The translations under genes and the position numbers were made by a program. The notes beneath the pieces were generated by a model. The model was not told where the DNA came from, did no database searches, and saw only the letters and a list, made by a program, of their open reading frames with translations. A stretch of DNA of 64,000 nucleotides from Maritimibacter alkaliphilus (GTDB lineage Bacteria > Pseudomonadota > Alphaproteobacteria > Rhodobacterales > Rhodobacteraceae), in contig NZ_JAHVIT010000002.1 in the NCBI RefSeq assembly GCF_019801605.1, positions 434,001-498,000 of the forward strand, in the 5' to 3' direction. Numbering within the stretch: position 1 is the first letter of the stretch; each line of letters starts with the position of its first letter. This document shows, one piece after another, positions 7,864-16,500 of the stretch.

Positions 7864-8001
7864 GCGGCCCCGCCCGCCCCGTCCGTTCTACACGCGACCG
7901 GCCCATGACCGCCGCTTCCCCGGCGGCCGTGGCCTTGTTCACCGATTCTTAATGTGGGACAGTCCCTCCTGAGAGCGGATTAACCACAAAAGACAGGCCC
8001 G

Positions 8002-10044
8002 ATGCAGGACGCTGCCCCCCTTCTGCGCGAGATTTTCGGATTCTCCTCCTTCCGTCCGGGACAGGAAGAGATCGTGCAGGCGGTCGCGGGCGGGGCCGAT
8101 GTGCTGGCCATCATGCCCACCGGCGGTGGCAAGTCGCTCTGCTACCAGCTGCCCGCGCTCATGGGCGAGGGGATCACCGTCGTCATCTCTCCGCTGATCG
8201 CGCTGATGCGCGACCAGGTCCGGGCCCTGCGCGAAGCAGGGGTCGAAGCGGGGGCGCTGACCTCTGGCAATACGCCGGAGGAGACGGATTACGTCTGGGA
8301 CACGATCGAACAGGGGCGGTTGAAGCTGCTCTACCTCGCGCCTGAACGTCTTGCCTCCGAAGGGGCGATGCGGATGCTGCGCCGGATCGGTGTCTCGCGC
8401 ATCGCCGTGGACGAGGCCCATTGCGTCAGCCAGTGGGGCCATGACTTCCGCCCCGATTACCTGCGCATCGGTGAATTGCGCCACGCGCTGGACGTGCCCG
8501 TGGCGGCCTTCACCGCCACGGCGGATGCGGAAACGCAGGAGGAGATCGCCCGCCGCCTCTTCCCGCAGGCCGCGCCGCAGACCTTCCTGCGCGGCTTCGA
8601 CCGGCCGAACATCCATCTCGCCTTCGGGGCCAAGGACAGCCCGCGGCGCCAGATCCTCGACTTCGCCGCCGCTCGGAAGGGGCAGTCCGGCATCGTCTAC
8701 TGCGGCACCCGCGCCAAGACCGAGGGGCTTGCGCAGGCCCTGCGCGAGGCCGGGCACAGTGCGATCCACTACCACGGCGGGATGGAGGCCGAGGACCGGC
8801 GCATTGCCGAGACCCGGTTCCAGGCCGAGGACGGGCTGATCGTCGCCGCCACGGTGGCCTTCGGCATGGGGGTGGACAAGCCGGACATCCGCTGGGTCGC
8901 CCATGCCGACCTGCCGAAAAGCATCGAGGCCTATTACCAGGAGATCGGCCGCGCGGGCCGCGACGGGGCGCCTGCCGAGACGCTCACGCTCTATGGTCCC
9001 GACGACATCCGCCTGCGCCGCGCCCAGATCGACGAGGGGCTGGCCCCGCCCGAACGCCGGGCTGCCGATCACGGGCGTCTCAACGCGCTGCTGGGTCTGG
9101 CCGAGAGCCTGTCGTGCCGCCGCGTGGCCCTGCTGCGCTACTTCGGCGAGGCGGCGGAGCCCTGCGGCAACTGCGACCTCTGCGACCGCCCGCCCGAGGT
9201 CTTCGACGGCACCACCGCGGTGCGCAAGGCGCTGTCGGCCATCCTGCGGACCGAGGAATGGTTCGGCGCGGGGCATCTGACCGATATCCTCATGGGCGCC
9301 GACACCGACCGTATCCGCCAGAAACGGCACGACCAGCTGCCCACCTACGGGGTCGGCAAGGAATACTCCAAGCGCCAGTGGGGCGCGATCTTCCGCCAGA
9401 TGATGGGCCACGACCTGATCCGCCCCGATCCCGAACGCCACGGCGCGCTGCGCATGACCGACACCGCCCTGCCGATCCTGCGCGGGGAGGAGAGCATCGA
9501 GCTGCGCAAGGACGTGATCACCGCCGCCAAGGACCGCCGCCCCGTGGTCCGTACGCTGGTGTCGGAGGAGGACGAGCCGCTGCTCTCCGCCCTCAAGGCC
9601 AAGCGGCGCGCGCTGGCGGAGGCGGCCAAGCTGCCCGCCTACATGATCTTCAACGACCGCACCCTGATCGAGATGGCCGAAAGCCGTCCCACCACGCTGG
9701 ACGAGATCGCCCGGGTGAACGGTGTGGGCGGCAAGAAGCTGGACCGCTACGGAGCCGAGTTCCTCGCCGTGATCGCCGGCGAGGTGGCCGAGATGCATCC
9801 CAAGCGGATGAAGCTGGCGGGCCGCGCCTCGGGTGATCTCTACGACCGGCTGATGCAGGCGCAGGCCGATCTGGCGCGCGGGCCCGACGGGATCGACAAG
9901 CCGCTGTCCTGCTCGGCCTCGCTGCTGGCCAAGGTGGCGGAATCCCGGCCGCAGGATGAAGCGGCGCTCACCCGCATCCTCGGGGACAGACGGACGGAAC
10001 GTTTCGGCGCGGCCTTTCTGGACCTCCTGCGCGAGGCAAGCTAG
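8002..10044 (+). CDS. recQ: ATP-dependent DNA helicase RecQ
   Basis: 680 residues. Helicase motifs in order: FGFSSFRPGQEEIV (motif 0), MPTGGGKSLCYQLP (Walker A), VDEAHCVSQWGHDFR (motif II), AFTATAD (III), HYHGGM and AATVAFGMGVDKPDIRWVAH (IV-V), and QEIGRAGRDG (VI). A zinc-binding set C-(R)n-C-GNC-DLC and winged helix follow, then an HRDC domain (PAYMIFNDRTLIEMA) and a short C-terminal extension. RecQ unwinds 3'-tailed and recombination-intermediate DNA during repair. Length and domain order are normal. yaaA follows after 31 bases and may be co-transcribed. Confidence 0.97.
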   Translation: MQDAAPLLREIFGFSSFRPGQEEIVQAVAGGADVLAIMPTGGGKSLCYQLPALMGEGITVVISPLIALMRDQVRALREAGVEAGALTSGNTPEETDYVWDTIEQGRLKLLYLAPERLASEGAMRMLRRIGVSRIAVDEAHCVSQWGHDFRPDYLRIGELRHALDVPVAAFTATADAETQEEIARRLFPQAAPQTFLRGFDRPNIHLAFGAKDSPRRQILDFAAARKGQSGIVYCGTRAKTEGLAQALREAGHSAIHYHGGMEAEDRRIAETRFQAEDGLIVAATVAFGMGVDKPDIRWVAHADLPKSIEAYYQEIGRAGRDGAPAETLTLYGPDDIRLRRAQIDEGLAPPERRAADHGRLNALLGLAESLSCRRVALLRYFGEAAEPCGNCDLCDRPPEVFDGTTAVRKALSAILRTEEWFGAGHLTDILMGADTDRIRQKRHDQLPTYGVGKEYSKRQWGAIFRQMMGHDLIRPDPERHGALRMTDTALPILRGEESIELRKDVITAAKDRRPVVRTLVSEEDEPLLSALKAKRRALAEAAKLPAYMIFNDRTLIEMAESRPTTLDEIARVNGVGGKKLDRYGAEFLAVIAGEVAEMHPKRMKLAGRASGDLYDRLMQAQADLARGPDGIDKPLSCSASLLAKVAESRPQDEAALTRILGDRRTERFGAAFLDLLREAS

Positions 10045-10075
10045 ATATCGCGGCGTTGCTGCAAGAGGTATCTAG

Positions 10076-10843
10076 ATGCTGATCGTCGTCTCCCCCGCGA
10101 AGAAGCTGGACTGGTCCGAGCGTGACGTCGCGCTGACCACGCCCGACATGCTGGACGCCGCCAATGATCTGGCGGGCGTCATGCGGGAGAAATCCGCCGA
10201 CGACATCGCCAAGCTGATGAAGCTCTCGGCCGACCTCTCCAAGCTGAACCGCGACCGGTTCCAGAGCTACGAAGAGGCGCCCGCGCCCGAGGCCCTGCGT
10301 CCCGCGGCGCTGGCCTTCGCGGGCGACACCTACCAGGGGCTCGAAGCGGCATCCCTCGATCCGGAGGAGCTGGACTGGGCGCAGGATCACCTGCGCATCC
10401 TCTCGGGGCTCTACGGCGTGCTGCGCCCGCTGGATGGCATTCAGCCCTACCGACTGGAAATGGGCACGCGGCTGAAGACCGCGCAGGGCAAGTCGCTCTA
10501 CGACTACTGGGGGACGCGGCCGGCGGAGGCGCTGAAGGCGCAGGCGGCGGAGATCGGCACCGGGGTGCTGGTGAACTGCGCCAGCCAGGAATACTTCGGC
10601 GCGGTCGACCTCGACGCGCTTGGCCTGACCGTGGTCACGCCCACCTTCCTCGAACGCAAGGCCGGGCAGGAGAAGGTGATCAGCTTCTATGCCAAGCGCG
10701 CCCGCGGCGCGATGGCGCGCTATGTCATCACCCACCGGCTGACCGATCCGGCGGCGCTGAAGGATTTCGATACCGGCGGCTACAGTTTCGATGCAAAGCA
10801 GTCGACCGAGACGAAGCCGGTCTTCGTGCGCAACGCCGAGTAA
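10076..10843 (+). CDS. yaaA: Peroxide stress protein YaaA (DUF328)
   Basis: 255 residues. The N-terminal MLIVVSPAKKLDW and the segments FNGDxY-like FAGDTYQGL, LSGLYGVLRPLD, PYRLEMGTRL and NCASQEYFGAV are diagnostic of YaaA. In Escherichia coli it is induced by OxyR, lowers free iron and limits Fenton damage during peroxide stress. An AAGAGG lies just upstream of the ATG. The close spacing with recQ suggests a shared message. The 3' side carries AT-rich hairpins. Confidence 0.95.
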   Translation: MLIVVSPAKKLDWSERDVALTTPDMLDAANDLAGVMREKSADDIAKLMKLSADLSKLNRDRFQSYEEAPAPEALRPAALAFAGDTYQGLEAASLDPEELDWAQDHLRILSGLYGVLRPLDGIQPYRLEMGTRLKTAQGKSLYDYWGTRPAEALKAQAAEIGTGVLVNCASQEYFGAVDLDALGLTVVTPTFLERKAGQEKVISFYAKRARGAMARYVITHRLTDPAALKDFDTGGYSFDAKQSTETKPVFVRNAE

Positions 10844-10888
10844 CCCACGCCTGGCTTCCGGAGGGGCGCGGACCGCACGGATCGCGCC

Positions 10889-10939
10889 CAAAATTCTTGA
10901 AACAAGAATTTTGCGAAGAATTTTCCTCAAAATTCTTCG
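10889..10939. repeat. Two abutting AT-rich hairpins 3' of yaaA
   Basis: 11-base arms CAAAATTCTTG/CAAGAATTTTG with a three-base loop (10889-10913) are followed directly by 11-base arms CGAAGAATTTT/AAAATTCTTCG with a four-base loop (10914-10939). They are of the same family as 2122-2168 and lie 45 bases after the yaaA stop. Confidence 0.85.
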
Positions 10940-10997
10940 GTGCAGGCCTCGCTGTCCCGCGGACGGTCCGGCGGGTGCGCCGCGTCCTCTGCCATGC

Positions 10998-11042
10998 CCG
11001 TTTTCTTCGAAGAAAACGGACCGGAAAATTCGAATTTTCCGG
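10998..11042. repeat. Two perfect 22-bp palindromes 3' of the hybrid kinase
   Basis: 10998-11019 is a perfect palindrome centred on TTCGAA with CCGTTTTC arms. 11021-11042 is a perfect palindrome centred on TTCGAA with CCGGAAAA arms. They lie 26 bases beyond the kinase stop (minus strand), mirroring the yaaA-side pair; together they separate two convergent genes. Confidence 0.85.
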
Positions 11043-11068
11043 GCAGCGCCGGAGAGGTCCCGCCGGGG

Positions 11069-13282
11069 TCAGGCGCTTTCGGCCTGGCGGGGTTCGGTGG
11101 CAAAGGGCGGGCGGCACTCGGCAGGCTGGTAGCGCCTGATCTGGTCGCAGAGCAGCGTCTTGCGCAGGGGCTTCGTCAGGTAGTGGTCGAGGCCGGCGGC
11201 GAGGATCGCCTTTTCATCCCCTTCGAGGGCATGGGCCGTCAGGGCGACGATCGGCACGCGGCAGCCCTGTTCCTGCGCGCGGATCCGTGCCGTGGCCTCC
11301 TTGCCATCCATGCCGGGCATCGAGATGTCCATGAAGATCAGGTCGGGCGTCAGTTCGGCGTAGCGCTCCAGGGCCTCCTGCCCGTTGGCGGCGAAATGCA
11401 GGGCGATATCCGCCTCGCCCAGCATCTTGCGCAGGACCAGCTGGTTGGTGCGGTTGTCCTCAGCCGCCAGTACGACCATGGCGCGGCGGTCGTCCGCGGG
11501 CGCGGTCGGGGCCGGTGCGGGCAGAGGGGCCGGGCGGCGGTGCAGGGGACGCCCGTGGATCAGGTTGTCGATCGCGCGGTAGAGGTCGCGCCGGGGCATC
11601 GGGCGCTGGAAAATCGCCGCCAGCGTCCGGCTGGCCGGGTCCAGCACCGCGTCATCCAGCGCGGAGGAGAGCAGGATCACCGGCACGCGGCTGCCGCGGG
11701 CGCGCACCGCTTCGGCCAGTTCCAACCCGTCCATGGCGGGCATGTTATGGTCGGTGACGATCAGGTCGACGCCATCGTCGAGACGCTCCAGCGCCTCGGC
11801 CCCGCTGGCGCAGGGGATCGGCTGGGCGCCCATGGCCTCCAGCTGGCGTTCGAGGATGGTGCGGTTCACGGCCAGGTCGTCCACCACCAGCACCCGGCGC
11901 AGCCCCTCCGGCAGGCGGGGCGGACCGCCGGTTTCCTCCTCGGGTTCGGCGACGGGCAGCGTGATCTGGAATCCGAAGGCCGAGCCGCGCCCGCTTTCGC
12001 TGTCGACCCAGATCCGCCCCTTCATCAGCCCGATCAGCCGCTTGCTGATTGCCAGCCCCAGGCCGGTGCCCTCGAACATCCGGTTCGTGGTGTCCTCGAC
12101 CTGGCTGAACTCGGTGAAGATGCCGGCGATCTTGTCCTCGGGGATGCCGATGCCGGTGTCTTCCACCGTCAGGTGGATGTGCACCTCCTCGCCGTCGCCG
12201 CGGGGCAGGCCGACCACGCGGATCAGCACGTGGCCCCGCGTGGTGAACTTGATCGCATTGCCCATGAGGTTGGTGATCACCTGCCGCAGCCTCCCGGGAT
12301 CGCCGATGTAGCGTGTGGGCAGGAAGAGGTCGTAGTCCACCAGCACCTCCAGCCCCTTCTGCCGCGCGCGGGGCTGGAGCAGGGTGACGACCTCGTGGAT
12401 GCAGCGTTCCAGGTCGAAGGGCTCCGGGTGCAGGGCCAGTTTCTCCGCCTCGATCTTGGAATAGTCGAGCACGTCGTTGATGATCACCAGAAGCGCCTCG
12501 CCGGAGGAGCGGATCGTGTCGACGTAGAGCTGCTGATCACGGGTCAGCTCGGTATCGCCCAGCAGTTCGGCCATGCCCACGACACCGTTCATCGGGGTGC
12601 GGATCTCGTGGCTCATGTTTGCGAGGAAGGCGCTCTTGGCGCGGTTGGCGGCCTCGGCCCGGGTGCGGGCCTCGCGCAGCTGCTCCTCGTAGCGGACCGA
12701 TTCGGTGATGTTGAGCGCAAGGCAGACCACGTCGCCCTCGTGTCCGCGCTGGTCGATCATCTTGATGTACTGGCCATTCCAGAGCCGCAGTACGATCTGC
12801 TCCGGCACCGGGGATTGCCAGCGGGTCATCATCATGCGCCGCCAGTCCCTCGGGCTCATCTCCCCGATGTCGACGATGCCTTCTTCCGTGATGAGTTGCA
12901 GCAGCCGGATGTAGGTGACGCCCGGGGCCACCTCCTCCAGCCCGTCAAAGACCGAGAGCCAGGCCCCGTTGGCGGCGATCATGCGGTTGTCGCCGTCGAA
13001 GAAGGCGAATCCCCCCTCGATCGTCTCGATCGACTGCCAGAGCCGGCGCTCCGCGATCTCCACCTTCTGGTTGGCGGCGCTCAGGTCCAGCTTCACGCGC
13101 CGGTTCTCGTCCCGCACGGTCTGGACCGCGGCACGGGTCTCGTAAATCTCCTCGCTGAGGGCGCGGGCATGGCGGCCGAGCTTGCGGTTCGCGGCGTGGA
13201 GCTCCGCCTGTTTCTGCTCCAGCAGCCGTTCTGCCGCCAATCGTGCCCGCCGTTCCTCGGACAGCTTGTTTGCAAGACTCAC
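11069..13282 (-). CDS. Hybrid sensor histidine kinase with PAS and two receiver domains
   Basis: 737 residues from a GTG at 13282, chosen because GGAGG lies just upstream and [25 protein letters not shown] is a natural N-terminus; the frame stays open further upstream. Layout: coiled coil (1-85), PAS-like domain (about 85-195), HisKA with the phosphoacceptor histidine 225 in [10 protein letters not shown], HATPase_c with NAIKFT, DTGIGIP and GTGLGL motifs (320-445), receiver 1 (463-575, aspartate 511 in [11 protein letters not shown]) and receiver 2 (603-715, aspartate 652, lysine 704 in LTKP). Receiver 1 has arginine 560 where the conserved lysine is expected. No transmembrane segment is seen, so sensing is cytosolic. 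There is no response-regulator gene nearby, so the output partner (for example a phosphotransferase) must lie elsewhere. Confidence 0.9.
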   Translation of the reverse strand: MSLANKLSEERRARLAAERLLEQKQAELHAANRKLGRHARALSEEIYETRAAVQTVRDENRRVKLDLSAANQKVEIAERRLWQSIETIEGGFAFFDGDNRMIAANGAWLSVFDGLEEVAPGVTYIRLLQLITEEGIVDIGEMSPRDWRRMMMTRWQSPVPEQIVLRLWNGQYIKMIDQRGHEGDVVCLALNITESVRYEEQLREARTRAEAANRAKSAFLANMSHEIRTPMNGVVGMAELLGDTELTRDQQLYVDTIRSSGEALLVIINDVLDYSKIEAEKLALHPEPFDLERCIHEVVTLLQPRARQKGLEVLVDYDLFLPTRYIGDPGRLRQVITNLMGNAIKFTTRGHVLIRVVGLPRGDGEEVHIHLTVEDTGIGIPEDKIAGIFTEFSQVEDTTNRMFEGTGLGLAISKRLIGLMKGRIWVDSESGRGSAFGFQITLPVAEPEEETGGPPRLPEGLRRVLVVDDLAVNRTILERQLEAMGAQPIPCASGAEALERLDDGVDLIVTDHNMPAMDGLELAEAVRARGSRVPVILLSSALDDAVLDPASRTLAAIFQRPMPRRDLYRAIDNLIHGRPLHRRPAPLPAPAPTAPADDRRAMVVLAAEDNRTNQLVLRKMLGEADIALHFAANGQEALERYAELTPDLIFMDISMPGMDGKEATARIRAQEQGCRVPIVALTAHALEGDEKAILAAGLDHYLTKPLRKTLLCDQIRRYQPAECRPPFATEPRQAESA

Positions 13283-13524
13283 GTAAGCCTCCGCTCCCTG
13301 ACGCCCCCCTCGCGCCAAGGTGCGGCGCAGCGGTAAAGAAACCATTGAGATTGCCGGGCGCGCCAACGGCGGGGCGGGGCCGGGACGCCGATGGCCGCGT
13401 CATGCCGCCGCTTGCCAGCCTGCGAAACCTCGTGTCACGGTAGAGCGGTCATTTCGAGATATGCTATTCATCAACCGGGGCGGGGATCATTTCCGATCAG
13501 GACCCACTCCGGGAGGAGGTTTTC

Positions 13525-16500
13525 ATGGTCCGTCGTTTTCTTGCCGCCCTCGTGCTGGCCCTGCCCACTGCCGCGCCGCTCGCCGCGCAGGAGGTTTTGC
13601 CCGAAACCCGTATGCTGCTGACGCGGGACGTGGACTTCCCCGGCAATGACCTGCAGGCGCTCTTTGATACGACCTTCGAGGCCTGCCGCAATGTCTGCGC
13701 GGCCACGACGGGCTGCACCGCCTTCACCTACAACACCCGCTCCAACGCCTGTTTCCCGAAATCCGCGGCCGCCGCGCCGGTGCCCTATGACGGGGCCTAT
13801 TCGGCGCGCATCCTGCCAATCAGCGACACCCTGCGGCAGCGCGCCGAGGCGCTGCGCGGCGATCTCGGCTTCCTTCAGGACTCTGCCATCGCCGGGGCGG
13901 TGGAGCTGGCCACGGACATCAGCTGGATTCACCCGGCGGGGCAATTCACCGGCGAGGCGCTGCTGCAGGCCGCGCGGGACCGCGAGGCGGCGGGCGATCT
14001 GCTGGCGGCGATGCGGTTCATGGGCGGAGCCGTGGCCGGGTCCGATGCCTCGGACCAATGGGCGGAGTATGCCCGGCTGGGGCTGAGCGCCGAGGGCGGT
14101 AACTACGGCGAGACCCGGAAGCTGCGCCAGCGGGCGCTGGGCGGGGCGATCAACGCCTATCTCCGCGCGCCCTCCGATCCGGCGCGGGTGACCGCGCTGG
14201 TGGTGCTGGCCCGCGCGCTGGAGGCCAATGACCGCGCCCGCGACATGCTGCCCGCGCTGCGGCTGGCGGAACGCATCCAGCCGCGCGACGATGTCACCGC
14301 GCTGCTGGACGTGGCGATCGAACGCTATGGCTTCCGCATCACCGAGAACCGGGTCGAGAACGAACTGGCCGAGCCGCGCATTTGTGCCGAGTTCTCCGAG
14401 CCGCTGGATGAGACGCAGGTGAATTACGCCGATTACCTCCGCCTGCCCGATGCGGGCATTGCGGTGGAGGCGAGCGGGTCGCAGCTCTGCCTCAGCGGTG
14501 GCCAGCATGGCGCGCGCTACACGGTGACCTTCCGCGAGGGGCTGCCCGCCGCCAGTGGCGAGACGCTGGCCCGCGACGTGGAGCTGCGCGTCTACATCCG
14601 GGACCGCGCGCCGCGGGTGACCTTCCCGGGCCGGGCCTACGTGCTGGCCAACGCGGGCGATATCGCCCTGCCGGTGGAGACGGTGAACACCGATGCGCTG
14701 GAGCTTAGGCTCTTCCACGTGACCGACCGCAACCTGCTGCGGCTGGTGCAGGACAGCTTCTTCGGCCAGCGGCTCTACTTCTACGAGGAGCGGCAGCTGG
14801 AAAACGATCTGGCCGAGCTGGTCTGGGAGGGCACCGGCGCGGTCGCCTCGGAGCTCAACCGCGACATGACCACCCGCCTGCCCATGGCGGACGCGCTGGA
14901 AGGCCAGCCCGCCGGGGCCTATGCGCTGACTGCGCGGGTGCCGGGGGCCGAGGACGACGGCGCCGTCGCGACCCAGTGGTTCGTGCTGACCGATCTGGGC
15001 CTGACCTCGATGTCCGGCACCGACGGGCTGCATGTCTTCCTGCGCGGGCTCGGCGATGCGCAGGCCAAGGCGGGGGTCGAGGTCACGCTGCTCTCGCGCA
15101 GCAACCGGGTGCTGGGCACCGCCACGACGGATGAGACCGGATATGCCCGTTTTGCCCCCGGCCTGACCCGTGGCAGCGGCGGCGCGGCCCCGGCCATGGT
15201 CATGGCGCGGGAGGGGGAGGCCGACCTCGCGTTCCTCTCGCTCACCGATCCGGCCTTCGACCTGTCCGACCGGGGGGTGGAGGGCCGCCCCGCCGCGCCG
15301 CCGATCGACGTCTTTCTTGCCACCGACCGGGGCGCCTACCGCGCGGGCGAGGTGATCCACGCCACGGCACTGGCGCGGGATGCACTTGCCACGGGGATCG
15401 AGGGGCTGCCGGTGACGGCGATCCTGTCGCGCCCCGACGGGGTGGAATACGCGCGCCAGACCTCGACGGCGGGCGTCGCGGGCGGGCATGTCTTCGACTT
15501 CCCCGTCGGGCCCGCCGCTCCGCGCGGGACGTGGACGCTGGAGATAAAGGCCGACCCCGAGGCCGAGGCACTGGCCAGTGCCAAGCTGCTGGTGGAGGAT
15601 TTCCTGCCCGAGCGGATCGACTTCACCGCCACCCTGCCGGACGGCCCGCTGCGCCCCGGGGACCGCGCCCCGCTGTCGGTCTCGGCGCGCTATCTCTTCG
15701 GCGCCCCCGCCGCGGGGCTGGAGGTCGAGGGGCAGGTCGTCCTGCGCCCGGTGCGCAGTCTGCCGGACCATCCCGGCTACCTCTTCGGCGCTCATGACCG
15801 CACCACCTATCCCGAGTATCAGAGCTTTGGCGGCGCCCGGACCGAGGCCGATGGCGCCGCGCTTGTCGAGGTGACCCTGCCCAGCTTCTCCGATCCTTCC
15901 GACCGGCCCGTCATGGCCGAGGTGGTGACCCGGGTGCTGGAAGGCTCCGGCCGCCCGGTGGAGCGGCGCGCCGACCGGCTGCTGACGCCCGATCACGCGA
16001 TCATCGGCATCCGCCCCGCCGCCGAGGGCGTCGTGCCCGAGAATGCGGAGGCTGCCTTCACCCTGATCGCCGTGGGCGATGGCACGGCCCTGCCGGTGCG
16101 CTGGACCGTGAACCGCGTGCGCACCCGCTACCAGTGGTACCAGCAATACGGCGACTGGAACTGGGAGCCCTACACCACCCGCACGCAGGTCGCCTCGGGC
16201 GAGGCGACGCTTGGGGCGACGCCGGTGCAGGTCTCAGCCCCCGTGGAATGGGGCGCATACGAGATCGTGGTGGAGCAGGTCGGCGGGGCCGCGCCCGCCC
16301 GCTCCTCGGTCGATTTCTACGCCGGATGGTACGCGCCCGCCGACAGCTCCACCACGCCCGACATGCTGGAGCTGTCCCTCGACGCGGCGGGCTATGCCGT
16401 GGGCGACACGGCGCAGCTGCGCATCGTGCCGCGCTCTGCCGGGACGGCGCTGGTGACGGTGATCTCCAACCGGCTGATCGAACGCCGCGCCGTGGAGGTG

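Noticed and set aside
7939..9798. Long open frame antisense to recQ (about 600 codons), and similar long antisense frames over the A2M, pbpC, RND and kinase genes
   Set aside because: High GC removes stop codons in the opposite frame; these frames lack ribosome-binding sites and any family motif, while the sense strand encodes complete known proteins.
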